NCBI RefSeq assembly: GCF_000218685.1
Contig: NW_006763297.1
Coordinates: forward strand, 2,042,912-2,106,911
Direction of reading: 5' to 3'
Length of the DNA stretch: 64,000 nucleotides
Origin: Serpula lacrymans var. lacrymans S7.9
Lineage: Eukaryota; Basidiomycota; Agaricomycetes; Boletales; Serpulaceae
The translations under genes were made by a program, and so were the position numbers. This document shows positions 31,864-44,500 of the stretch, piece after piece. Position 1 is the first letter of the stretch; each line of letters starts with the position of its first letter. The notes under the pieces were generated by a model that was not told the DNA's origin, ran no database searches, and saw only the letters and a list, made by a program, of their open reading frames with translations.

Positions 31864-33730
31864 ATGCTCCGATCTGTGCGTTCACTGCATATTCGCTCCC
31901 AAACTCTCGTTAAAGGGCGCGGGCTGGCCAACGCAGCTCCCAAATTTCCCGCTCAGTCACAGGGACATCTTCCTACTTCTAATTCCCCATTAGTGTCCAA
32001 GCTCCAGTTCTTCAATTCAGTTACTAGCGAATCCGGACAAATTCCAACTTATCGAGTCCTTGATGGCATGGGGAAGCTAATAGATGGCGCAGAAGTACCT
32101 GATGTATGACATGCTTCTCTGGTCCGTTGATTCTTCTTACAATTTTGCAGGCGCTGAGCGAGGATTTTGCGCGGAGACTGTGAGTCCGGAACGAGGAATA
32201 CAGTCCACTCACATGAGCCTTTTCTCATCTTGCTTCGGACAGGTATGAGAATATGCAACTGCTGCCTACTTTAGACAATCTGTTGTATAATGTCCAACGC
32301 CAAGGGAAGATATCATTCTATGTGAGTTGATCATTTTTGCTTCGTCATGCGCACAACTTAAACCTTGGCTTAGATGACTTCAGTAGGTCTCTCACGTTCA
32401 CGAAGCGTGATATATCCCTGATCCAATCTCGTAGTATGGTGAAGAAGCGACGATCATAGGGTCTGCTGCAGCACTTGCTCCGGACGACGAGTAAGTGATA
32501 ATTTGTCACAATGGAAACGCTGAAATAAGTAAATTTACGTAGAGTTTTGGGTAAGCTTCCTACAACATATAACTCGCATGCACCTAAGCAACTGTTGTAG
32601 GACAATATCGAGAAATGGGTGTTCTCCTTTGGCGTGGCTTTGGAGTTAACTCCGTCATGGCACAGTGCTTTGGAAACCAGGAAGACAAATCCGGAAAGGG
32701 AAGGCAAATGCCAATGGTACTCGAATCTTTTTTTATCTTGTAGAGTTTACTGCACTCACTAAAAACGGAACTGCCTGCGGTGTCATCTCATTGTAGCATT
32801 TCGGTTCTCCGGAATTGCACTTCCACACCATCTCGTCAACTCTCGCAACACAAATCCCACACGCCGCAGGAGTGGGCTACGCCCTGAAACGGGACCCAAG
32901 CCGGCGGGGTAAAAATGTTGCCGTGGTATACTTCGGCGAAGGGGCTGCTTCTGAAGGAGACTTTCATGCTGGTATGCTGCTTGCATCCACTATACCGGCC
33001 CCAACAGTATTTATTGCTCGTAACAACGGTTTTGCTATCTCAACCCCTGCCTCTGAGCAATTTTATGGGGATGGCATTGCAGCCAGAGGCCCTGGATATG
33101 GCGTGGATACTGTACGAGTAGATGGGAATGACATCCTTGCCGTATTGAATGCTGTCAAGGAAGCCAGGAGGAGATGTCTGGAGAGCGGAAGAGCAGTCCT
33201 AATTGAGGCTATGACATATCGGTGTGGCATCTTTTCATACATATTCACCCTTTTCAATTGGATTCACCATTCGCTCTAAGCGTGGGCCACCATTCAACTT
33301 CAGACGATTCTTTCGCCTATAGGGGTAGACAGGAAGTTGAAGATAGGAAGAAGATAGATAATCCGATCACACGGTTCCGATTGTTTATGGAGTCGCAGGG
33401 TTGGTGGTCAAGTGACGAAGAAGAGGAACTGAAAAGGAGATTGAAGAAAGATGTTTTGGAAGCGTTTAAGCGCGCTGAAGGAGTCAAACGCCACCAACTC
33501 AAAGAGCTCTTTTCCGACGTTTATGGAGGTCAAGAACCCTGGAATATCGTAAGTATTTATATTTTTGATGATTTACGTTTGAAACTGCTGAAGCCAACGA
33601 TTCTCGTGGGCAGAAGGAGCAGAGGGAGGAGCTCGCCAGTTTGCTGAAGAAATATGGAGAGGTCTGGGAACCTTGGCGTAACGAACTAGGCAATTTCCAA
33701 GATAAGGGTCAGGAGCTATTCAAGGAGTAG
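31864..33730 (+). CDS. BCKDHA: Branched-chain 2-oxoacid dehydrogenase E1-alpha subunit
   Basis: Ten exons: 31864-32103, 32151-32179, 32243-32321, 32374-32382, 32435-32490, 32543-32550, 32601-32716, 32797-33221, 33281-33548 and 33614-33730; they join in frame to 448 residues. It is the thiamine-diphosphate subunit that decarboxylates the 2-oxoacids of Leu, Ile and Val in mitochondria. The N-terminus ([20 protein letters not shown]) is a typical mitochondrial presequence. ISFYMTSYGEEA, the TPP site [21 protein letters not shown] and the phosphorylation loop [13 protein letters not shown] are all present, so regulation by the BCKD kinase is likely conserved. Exons 4 (9 nt) and 6 (8 nt) are microexons, needed to give MTS and the EVLG joint. 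The E1-beta partner is not in this window. Confidence 0.93.
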
Positions 33731-34177
33731 GCCAGTGCCTAAGGTACGTTGCAAATAATTCCTGTGAGCGATCGATTATGCCTTGTGAATTGACATTTAC
33801 GTAGGCGATCTGCACGGGCGCACCTGATCTCACGCCTGTTCACATGATCTGTATGTTGTAAGAACTATGTTATTTCAGTGTATCCTTATTACCGCATTTG
33901 CAAGAACCAGTTTCAATCCTACAGGAATCGGTTCATAGAACTGCTTCTTAATCTTCTATAGCTCATTTCCTGGAAAATTCAACGGGCCCGTGAGAGCGCC
34001 ATCTCTGATCCACTTGTCCATCAAAGTCAAAAAAAGCAAGTATCTACATTTGGATGACAGGGTAATAAATTTTACAGAGTATTGTACTGATGCGGGCTGA
34101 CATAGATCCTTAGCGGCATGATCATAATGTAGGTAATTATCACTCGATGATGGAATAAAGCGGAAGCATAGGAGGCT
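33731..34177. other. Convergent intergenic interval
   Basis: Holds the 3' ends of BCKDHA (plus strand) and SMC6 (minus strand). No ORF or repeat of note. Confidence 0.5.
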
Positions 34178-37100
34178 TTATGAAAATGGCAAAGTAGCTT
34201 GTCCACGTTCAGGATCGGTCATGCGATGCACCCGAACTGTTTGACCGATGTGGATATTGTTCATATCTTGAGGTGTGATGAGAATATATTGTTTTTTATC
34301 TGACGCATTAGCAGTATCGATCTATACAAAAGCTACTGTGAGCAATGGAGAAAGCAGAGCGCAGAGCGCAGATGATGTCCTACCATCATACGCATACTGA
34401 TTCGTCGATTGACAGCATCCATAAAGACATCGAATTCATCTGGTCATTGGTCATTCAAGGTCAGAGAAAAAGATAAAGGGTAGATGGGAAAAGCGAAGCA
34501 TTACCAAGGCATCTGAGCGGACAACCAATCGAATCCCACAAAGAAAGCAACAAACAAATAGTCGAAAACGACTTTTCCCCGCCGCTCAAAGAACGGGGGT
34601 CTTTATCTCTGCCCTGAGTTGCAGTCTGGTCGTCGGTTTGGACCTCCGGTCGGTGTCAGTACCAAAGTAAGATACCCCGCAAATACAACTAATAGCCGTA
34701 CCTTGAGTTGCAAAGTCTGATTAATGTGGTCAAACAAGACTTTGCCGTAATATCCACGGTTTGATAGATGATATTGAAAAACATGCTTGCAGCGCAAAGC
34801 TATATGGCGGCGGAACTCCTGCCACTTTTGGAGTCGGGTAATCAGAGACTGCGTCAATGCCTGGAAACATACCCATGTCAGACATGCGAAAGGACGTAAA
34901 TGGATATATCGATGTACCTTATTCAGAGTATTCAGGCTCCTAAGATCCTTCTCAGCAGTGTCCAGGGCTGCTTTCGCTTTGTTAACCTCGACAGTCATTT
35001 CCTCCACCGTAGCGCCATGTCTGCCGATCGATAAGAGACTGGAACTAGGCATTGCAAGGAAACAAACCTTCGTTCCCGCTCTTTCAGAGCAGTCTGGACT
35101 GATTCGAGGTGGCGTTTGACTACATCAGCCTTACGAGGGTTCTGAACCTTCTCGCAATAATCCTCGGCACTGGTTGTCCAGTTCTGCGAAGAATTATAGA
35201 TCTATCTGTGGAAAAAGGACCAAACACTCTTACCGCAAACTCCTCTTTCAATTGAGTAGCGATCTCTTCAGCATCTGTAACCTTCTTTTTCTCATCGTCC
35301 AGCTTCTGCGTATAGTGCTTCTTGCTGTTCTGAGCCTGAAGTCGCGCGGCAACCGCCTCTTCGATTTGGTGCTAATTGGATATACTATGAGATGGTGCCC
35401 ATGGCTTAAAAAAGCAAGACTGACCGTAACAGCATCGCGACCTTCCTTGAATGCGTCGATTTGGCCTTGAATTCTGTTCTGCTCCTCTAGCAAAGGTTTT
35501 TGCTCAGAATTTACATCATCTTTCTGTCGTGTGAGGGCAGTGAATTGTTCCAAAATAGAATCTCTCTCTGCTTCAGCTTCCTATCGTTGAATAAGCTACC
35601 GATGTACTCGATCAAAAGTCAACAGCTGCTCACCTCCTTTGCAGACTGTAGGCCGGCAATATCAGTGGGTAATTCCTCATTGGCCTCTTCCTGAAGTGTC
35701 TTGTATCCATTCTTGGTTTCTCTTTGCTTCCGCAAAGCGTTCTTCTCGTCTGTCTATAACTAACATGAGTATACTGAAGACCAGGTGACCACCCAAATCA
35801 ATAACTGACGGTAAGTGCATTTATCGTGCGAGTGTATTCTCTGTAAGTTTGCTCCAGACTTCGGCTTTTTGCTTGCGCCTCCAGGTGTTGACCCTCGGCG
35901 GCTTTGAGATTTTCTTCCCAATCCCTGCTCGATAAGGTCAACCATGCGGCGGTACTACAGATGTAATGGTAACCATACTAACCTCAGCTCCATGGCAGTA
36001 TTACTACTTGTGAAAAGCATATTCCTAGAGTCCCCGCGGGGTACTTCCTGAAGCTTATTGGATGATTTACCACCGTCTCTGGGAGGAGTAAACATTAGTG
36101 GCTACGACCGAATGGTGAGATGATAACGGAACTACGTACGAATACTTCTGAACACGCATTCCATCGGCAGTCCAAGCAGTACCCCCACCTCCTAAGCTGT
36201 CAAGTATCTGTTGTCCTTCTAAACGAGACCGAGCCAAAATGGTTCTCTCAATATTTGCTTGGTTAACAAGTATGCGGAGCACAAATGGATCAGAGAACTA
36301 TTCACCCGCTTGAGCTACATGTCAATGAAACGCATGACTACTTACATCCATAGCACGTAGCACCGTGAGCACGCCAGCTGGAGGTTCTCCCGAACTATAG
36401 TCGAACATATCTTTCGAGGATATGATAATCATAAGATTTGAACTGTGATGAGACGTATGATGTCATAGCCATCTGATGCGCATACTAAGCCACTTACTTT
36501 CCACTTTGGTCCAAAAGGCGCTTGAGCTGTTGACGATCTCTAGCGTCTGTACAAGCCCATGCTGTCATAAAACCTCCGAGCGTTGACCTTAAAACCTGCG
36601 CCCAAGATTTGGGGTCTTTGACCTCCACAAAAGTCCCCAACGGTCCAACGGGAACATCTCCATACCAGTTCATTTTTGCTACCTGAGCGAGCACATTCTT
36701 TATATCCCTACCGTAAGGCGCAAGACTATTTTTCTCCTGGTCTCTACATCTCGTGATCATAGTCTGACACTCCGTAATACGATCTTTTGCGGTGTTCTTC
36801 ACAGCTTCAGCGGCCAAACCTTCGTTCTTGACCGTAGACTGTTCGTTAATTTTCGCACGTTTCTGTTCGAGGATGACACTAAGAGCGTCATCAGCTTCCC
36901 GCACTTTTGCTTTAGCTCTTTCAAGCTGCTGATTAGTTTCTGCGCGCTTGGCCTGGGTGTGCACTTCCATGCGGCGAGTTTCTTCTGCGATACGAGCCTC
37001 ATAACCAGCAATTGCGCGTCTAGTGCTCTGCAATCCTTGGTCCATCTGCTTCGCGTCGTCCTGTGAACTATGTTAAGTCAAGAACATAATAGCAACCACG

Positions 37101-38905
37101 AGACCCACTTACATTGAAGGCTTTGATTTTGTTCCTGTTCACACGAAGTTTTTCCTGTAACTCGCTTCGTTTCTCGTTCAAATGATCGATGTCACCAATA
37201 TCTTTTAGTTCTTCCTCAAGTTTTGTCACCCGCTCAGTGGCAGCTTTGAAGTTGGACTATGAAAGTTATCCAAGGACAATCATGTATATATAGCATAACA
37301 ATACGTACCTCTGCATTTTGGACTTCCTCTTCGATCTTTGGCAGCCGACGTTTGAGCTTAGCAACTTCTTCAATCTTCTTGGTCATATCCTGAAAAACAA
37401 GGGGAAAACCCAAAGTTCAGCATGAAACCTGTCGGAAGATATGCAAAACTACCTCTTCCTTGCCAGCGACATGAGCCCAAGCTAACTCCTTCTTCAGTTC
37501 ATCAGCTTTATACTTTTGTTCACGAGCTTTAGAAGCCTCCTCGAAGCGCATGGAAGCTTCTTTGAACGTAACACGAAGATCGGGAAGGGCTGCCTTTTTC
37601 AGTCCGAGAACCTTCGTTGTTTGATTGATGTTCTCAAGACAAGCATCATATTCGTCGTTGAGCTGACTAAGCTGAGTGCCTCGAAGGAAGAACTAGTTCA
37701 TACTAAGTGGTGAGCAACTGACATGGCGATGACTCTGCTGTAAACATACCTTGTACTTGTCGCTCGGGTGAGACGCACTCAGGAATTGCCTATGTGTACA
37801 GTCCTAAGTGGACAGCTGGGTAATAATGATACGAAAAATACGTACCGAGCGGAATCTGTCGTACTAACAAGTCATGATCCATCTTTGAAGTGAAAGAACG
37901 AAGCATACCTTGGGTGAGGACATTCAGTGGAAACCAACGGCGATCAATTGGAAGGAAAGGCTAACAATGGTGTAGGTATACAGACAGCCGGTGACGACAT
38001 AAATGCAGATGGAGGAGATGATGACGATGAGTCGGATATCCACGGGGTGAACGAGCGGCCTTTTACCGTATTCTTTTGGCTTGAAGGCCTCTTCACCCTG
38101 GTTCTTAATTGTGATTGTAACTTCGGCGACGCTGGTGAGGACCACTAGGTCAGTACTTGTCACTATGATAATCGTTATGTATACACGCGTACTCTTGTCC
38201 CTCGCGAATGAATGATTTGAGGCCATTGCCACGGCCGGTTGAAGTGGCTTTACCACCAAGAGCGACGGTGATGGCAGACAGCACTGCACTTTTCCCGCCT
38301 GTATTATTGAAATTGAGACCATGTCATGGTCATGCTTATAATTCCGAACAGAAGAAGAAACCCACTTCCATTGTGTCCTAGCATATACAATCAGAGATAG
38401 TGAAAGGAGACATAGTTTGGATAAGCCTCACCGATGATGAAATTAATTTGCGGACCAAAGGTGAATGAGAGAAACCGGTGACACATGAATTGGTGCATTT
38501 CAATATGCTCTATAATTCCATGGTCTGCAATGCCCTGCATGATGGCCCGCATAAGTTGCACAAAAGATGACAAACTAGTATTATACGCACACCAAAGGTG
38601 TTGCGTTTGGCTTCGATAGCGGCACGAACACGTTCCCCATTTTCTTCCTCAAACCGTTTCTCGTCCTCTTCAGTCTGCTCTTGTTGGGGAAGATGGATCG
38701 AACCTTCATCGTCACTGCTTTCTTCCTGAACTGCCTTATCTTTGCCTTTCCCGTTTACGGCAGGTTTCTTTTCGCGTTTAGAAACCTGGGATTGTACAAC
38801 TTCACGCTGGTCATCCCCATTTTGTATTCTCACACGTTTTGAGGCCTGCGAAGAGTCCAATTGGTCTTGTTCGCTGCTTTCTATGCTGACCTTGCGCTTT
38901 GCCAT
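34178..38905 (-). CDS. SMC6: SMC6, subunit of the SMC5/6 DNA repair complex
   Basis: A many-exon gene spanning 4.7 kb. Start at 38905 with a basic, disordered head (MAKRKVSIESSEQDQLDSS, KREKKPAVNGKGKDK). Then ADHGIIEHIEMHQFMCH, PQINFIIG, the Walker A site GHNGSGKSAVLSAIT, GRGNGLKSFIREG, long coiled-coil segments, a hinge start (GDVPVGPLGTFVEVKDP, about 36640), the second coiled coil, ABC signature LSGGEKSFSTICLLLSLW (about 34560), Walker B and D-loop DEFDVFMDAVNRRISMRMM and the end KKQYILITPQDMNNIHIGQ. The stop is at 34178. This is the full domain order of SMC6, which with SMC5 and NSE1-6 acts in homologous recombination and restriction of extrachromosomal DNA. The Walker A loop is split by a 12-nt exon (38366-38377). 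Not every exon boundary was fixed. Confidence 0.93.
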
Positions 38906-39433
38906 TTCGCGTTTTTAAGAAAGAAAGGACAATTGCTGTGACGCGCCGACGCGTTTCTGTGTGTGGACCAATAAAGCCAAATAATACTGTGTTTGGTTAG
39001 CACGTGCCGAGATCCAGTTATTCTGCAAGGAAAGAATGCACTAAGAATGCTCGTAAGGCAAGTACTGAGACACACTACTGAAGCTGGCTAGTACGCCTAT
39101 CAACACGCGAGTCAATACACGAAATAGAGCCCTGACAAAATCTGACGTATGTTTTTATGCAACAAAAGGGTCTGAGTTGCACGATTAATGAGTTGGTTAG
39201 TTGGTTTGGCGACGAGAAGGCATTTGCCGATCTCAAGTGTGATCCCACGAGAACATTTCTTGTCTCCAAAGTCTTTCCTTCTCCTCCATCCCATCCGTCC
39301 TTTTCTTTCTCTTTTTCTTACCTTTGCCCTTTGGTTTCCTGCCCCAGTCCACTCGCAGCCTCGAGTCTTGGAGGCTTTACGCTCGCTTATTTATCTCACA
39401 TCAAACATTACTATCTGTGCTCAAGTTTAGAAA
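38906..39433. promoter_or_regulatory. Bidirectional promoter with MCB-like and CCAAT motifs
   Basis: 528 bp between the starts of SMC6 (leftward) and the membrane-protein gene (rightward). ACGCGT, the MluI cell-cycle box, lies at 38949-38954, about 45 bp upstream of the SMC6 ATG, beside a GACGCG repeat and a TTTCGCG (38907-38916 region). CCAAT occurs at about 38970. On the other side, 39270-39345 is a long C/T-rich tract common in basidiomycete promoters. Function is inferred from motif and position only. Confidence 0.45.
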
Positions 39434-40743
39434 ATGGCTGCTCAGATTCCTCGCAACGTTCCCCTGGCTGGAAAACCCCCATTCGCGACAGACGACCCTG
39501 ATTCCTTGTTCGACCAGCCCCCGCAACAGCAGCGCAGGATTCGCCAACCAGCGGAGCCAAACCCCAACAACAGGTCATCCGCCTACAACATGTACGTCGC
39601 ATACACCTAACCAGCGGCGACAAAAGTTCTCTAATTCATTTCTGCAGGTACGATCAGTATCTCAATGGCGACGATAATCGTCAGTCTGGTCTGGATTATC
39701 TTGGATTGAACAAGCTTGGTATGATGGCTGACCACGACAACGACTATGAAGACGCCAACCCTTTCAACTCCAAGCACGACAAGCACGCCGCGCTCGCTGC
39801 CGCCACTCACCCGAAACAACCAGCTCCCATTCCTCTCGCAGCTCCCCGCCCAGGATACCCCGCTCCCATAGCAGCCCTAAACCTCTCACGCCCATCGCCT
39901 GCTGCGACTCCCGAGGGCCGTATGCCAGCACATCCACAGATGTCCCAAGTCTCTCCAGCCCTTCGTGGTGATGATCTCTTCGCTGACTCGCCTCGCCTGC
40001 CTCCACCCGCGTATAGCGCCAGCTCCAACTTGGCATCTGTACCCAATACACCTCACCCTCTTCAACCACCAATGACACCCATCACACCTGTCTTCGCACG
40101 CCCCTCCAAGTCTCCCGCTCCACGCGATGTGAAGTTTGCCCCAGGCGGCGTTATTCGTGGCAATTCAGAGGATGTCTTGATACCTAAGCGGGGTGAAAGA
40201 GGTGATGACTTCTGGAGACGTTTCAGCATGGTCGCCAAAGAGGAGAACCAAAAACCCACCTCGCAGAAACAGAGGTATATACTTGCTTATCTTACTACTA
40301 TACACTTTTCTCAAATCAAAATCTAGCCCGTGGCTCCGCAAGACTCAAAATGGTACCACCAGGTTGTCGCGATGGGTCTGGTTCATAGCCGTTGTACTCC
40401 TCCTTGTGAGTGCTTTGCAACTAGCTCCTCCTGCACATCTTATCATCTATTTCTCTAGTGTATTGCAGCTGGCGTTGCCATTGGCTGGCGTATATCCCAC
40501 AATACGCCTCCTAACCAAGCTCCCAAAGCTTTTGGTGGTAGTGCCAATGAAAGTGCGCCAGGATCGTCAGCTGCTGGTCCCACCTCTTCTGCTCTCCACG
40601 TCTCCCCGACCTACACGGTTGAACGCCGAGCCGTTTTCGATGCTGTACCTACTGGAACGTTCTTTCCTAAGCAGCTCCCTGGCACGTCGAATAGCTCGGC
40701 TCGACTCAGTCGGAAACATATCAAGCGTCATATTCACCATTGA
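39434..40743 (+). CDS. Single-pass membrane protein, proline-rich, unknown function
   Basis: Four exons: 39434-39591, 39648-40274, 40327-40405 and 40459-40743; 382 residues in frame. The N-terminal 260 residues are proline-rich and probably cytosolic and disordered (HPKQPAPIPLAAPRPGYPAP, PTPITP-like repeats), ending in a conserved-looking block (GERGDDFWRRFSMVAKEE). A basic stretch then leads into one membrane helix (WVWFIAVVLLL|CIAAGVAIGW, with an intron in the middle of the helix), followed by a short outer Ser-rich tail that ends RKHIKRHIHH. There is no signal peptide, so a type II or tail-proximal orientation is likely. Function is not recognised; similar proteins occur as hypotheticals in basidiomycetes. 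Confidence 0.8.
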
Positions 40744-41502
40744 AGTTTCTGATCAAAACAACCGGTTCGATCTAGTGAATAACGCTGGATTAGAGTAAGG
40801 ATTTGGCAACCTTTGCTTGAAAATCTCCATGGGATTGGTGCCTTTTTTAAATGCCCGTTTCCTGTCCGGTCTTTACAGTAGGATGGATGCTCCTTGTATT
40901 TATTTACCCCATCTGACCTCCTTCTGATTCACCTTCACCTTTCATACCCGGCTATGCATTGCCTTACCCCTTCCTCATATCATCATTGGGAAATTCTCGT
41001 CGTTTTATCCCTCACACAGTCAGATACGTCGACTACACTTTATCTTTTTGACTTCATTACTACCACGAGGAGTTAATCTCCACGGATATTAGATTTTTGG
41101 TGCTTGGTCCAGGATTATTGAAAATTATGCCTGTTTATTCCTTCAATACAAATGTGAATACCTATCGATAACCGTACTGCCAGGGCGAAAAACTGGTCTC
41201 TTCAAGCACTAACATTCGCGCTATATTTAGTCCGAGAGCTTTCAGAAACTCTTCATCGAAGATGCAACTTGATATATTGATTGTAAGTGATTCTAATGAC
41301 TTGGGGGGAGGAATAGGAACTAGAGTAATAAATGCATGAGAATTATGAGCACTGTAGGGTGGGTATGGTGACCAATTATACTGAATGCCATAGCTGTAGC
41401 AAGCCCTGCGACGAAGAAAGATAATGCGTATGAAGATGATCGATGCCTGGGAACCAAAGAGAAAGGAAGAAAGGAGATACAATACTAAAGCAAATTCATG
41501 CA
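40744..41502. other. Convergent intergenic interval
   Basis: Holds the 3' untranslated regions of the membrane protein and of the SUMO protease. Short ORFs only; no repeat. Confidence 0.5.
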
Positions 41503-44500
41503 TCACCCACGCATTCGAGCGGCTGGTTTCTGCTTGGGCTTTGGCGGTGCTACGACTTCTGGCGCTGAGATGTCCTCCACGATGTCGACTTCACTATCAG
41601 ACGAAACGGCTTTGTCTTGATCAGCCGATGGTTTCCTGTGTTCACTTCCCTTGTTTTTTCCCTCTTCTTTCGCGGCTCGCCCCGCCTTCCAAACCTTTGA
41701 GAGCTCTTGAATTCGCGATGCAAGGTTTTCCCGGAATGACCCTACATCACTCTCCTCCCACACAACTTTGCGCTCGACACCAGAAGACGACTTTTTCTCC
41801 TAATGATACCGCTGTTAGTTGTTATCTCTCGCCAGGTTAGGAAACCAAACATACGCGAACATTACGACAATGTCGCTCAGGATCCTTCATAAACGTCATC
41901 GCGAAATGAAGAAGATATACACCACAATCGCAATAATTAGGTTGCATAGGGACCTGTTGTAGTGTGATATGAGGTTAAAATGCTGTTTGCAAAGTGCAAT
42001 AGCACTCACCAGGGCATTTTTACCAAAGGGCTCTCTACATTCTCCAGCATTCTTCTTGTCTTTAGCTTCCATCTTAAGATATTGCTTCAGAGTTTTCAAA
42101 GCTTGGGGATGCCGCGAGCCAAGAGAATCAAGGGTGAAAACGCAAGTTCTGCGTGTTTTTATGTTACTAGAGTCAATGGATAGAAACAAAAGCGGATAAA
42201 CTTACACAGGGGGTTCCTTCTCACTTGTGGTCGAGACAGTCAACATTTCATCCACTTCTTCCTCTTGTCTCTGATCGTCAACACTCTCATCAATCACTTC
42301 AACCACATCAGCATAGCTTGCTTTCCGCTTCCCTTTCCTGTTCGAAGCGGACCCGTAAAAGGAACTAGCAGAGATAGCTCGAGAATTAGGGGTGGTAGCC
42401 TCTGATAGTTCATCGACTCTTGATGTGCTTGAGTCAGATATAATTGAGAGTGAAGAATCCTTCTTCGAACTCAAACTGATGACGTCGTGTTCGGGAACAT
42501 CAATATCAATTTCCATGGAACGGGAGCGCAATTGAGGCGAAGGATAATTTAGGTCGGGAATATCGACGTCAGAGCTTTCGGTAAAAAGTTTTTCACCGCC
42601 GTCTGAAGATGATACGGACACTGGCTTGCTGCCATCCGGTGTCAACGAGCTAATAGAACAAGAATCCTTGAATACATCCAATTCCTTCATCTCCTCATCT
42701 GGGGCATCACGTGATGGTGAGCGTGGTATGTCTTCCATGCGAACATCATCGTCTGCTGGTCCTTGAGGAGGCGTAGAGTCCAGCGGATGCTTTTCTATAT
42801 CATCAATTTGCCGCGTCCTTCTTCTTGTGGATATGACCTTGGATGGTGTTGGTGGAAGTGGAGGTAGTAATGTATGTTCAGGGTCACAAATGATTGCAAG
42901 GTACCAATGCATACTGAGCGAAATGAGGGTTGAGTGAGGTGTTCATAGTATGGTGAGGATACTTACTGTTCGTTTATGGGCACGATGATATACTTCTTCG
43001 AAAATAGATCAAACTTCGAGGTCCATTTCTTGACACTTTGGTAGCCTTCCTCGAGACTAGATTTGAGGGATGATCATCAATGCAAATTTAGTTTAGTTGA
43101 TGTTGATCGATGTAATGGACAGCTTACTTTTTCCTATTTAACTTCTTGTAAAAAAATGAACTGAAGACATGGATTTGATCTGCAAATTCGGGATCTTTTA
43201 TGCGTAATTCATTAAGCCACAATCTGAGAGAAGTCAGTGCCAGTACAATTGTATGGTAAGTCATCTTACTTGAGACCAAATTCAATCAATGTGTCGTTAA
43301 GGAATTCGCCAGGCTGCAAACGATTTAGGTCGGTCTTCATTATGTTCAGTGCGCCAGTTCCAGATGGAGGGTACATCAGGATCCTATGTCAAGGCTGTAA
43401 GCCAGTGAAAAACGTATATAAATGTAAAACCTTACAGTTCATCTGGTTCCGACGATAGTGACTGTCTGGCACTTTCAGATGTAGACTGTCGACCTGACCT
43501 ACGAAGCGATGCGTCGGATACCGGTTGGCTTAATTTCCTAGATAACAGACTTCAAGTCTCTATGAATAAGATCTAGTATAACAAAAGACAGGGAACTGTA
43601 CCCTGTAGGTCTAGCTTTTGGCCGGGGCTTAGAAGGCTCAACTACAGCTTCTTCAGAGGAAGATCTGCGTGTCTTCAAGGTACTTTTTGTCCTGATTTCA
43701 CGTTCTTCTTTTAGTTCCATAGCCCGTTCAACCTGTTCCCAAATCCCAGCAGCACCACTGGGTCTGGAGCTAAGCATCGATAAAAGAACACACTATCTGA
43801 AAATAGTGAATTTACATTACAGATGAACACTCGCTGATAGCTTTCCGTAGAAATTCAAGCAGGGTAATATACCATGTCAAGGACCAACTTTTGTGTCCCT
43901 CGTAAAATTGAAAAGTTAGCTTGCCATCCTGACCCTTTGACCCTGGAAATAAACTATGAACGCGATATATCAAAGAAAATCAACTTTGATACCTGCTTTA
44001 AACAAATCTTCGTGTAGTTCCTCAGACCGCTTACGAGTTGCGATTGTAGACCTGAATTGAATGACGACTGGATATTGGAGAGGTTGATTGCCATTTTGCG
44101 TGACCTGATGAGCACGTCAGTCGTGAAAACTCGAATAAACGAGTGATAGACGCACAGTTACTGAATCTACATCTCTGTCCAGTTGGAAGGTAGTCTTATA
44201 ATATGGTTTGCGGCATGATATCTCAAGCTGGAAGTTTTTGGGATTGTAACTAAAACAGGGAGGAGATTCGCATTTGTCCTCCGATATAAATAGCTTCATC
44301 CCATACGACCAAGCTCTGAGTGGTAGGTTGATAGGTTCATGCTTGGTAAGAGGTATTTGACTCTTGGTGAAACCGGAAGCAGACGTTGCGATGGGATCCT
44401 GTTGATGAGTCGACGTCGATCCACCCTGAAAACATGTTAAGCATTTTTTTCATTGAGTAAATCATCAGACAGCTTACCTTTGACGACGGCTTGGCCTTCA

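Noticed and set aside
32345..32707. Minus-strand ORF of 120 codons
   Set aside because: It is antisense to exons and introns of BCKDHA, whose plus-strand model is well supported.
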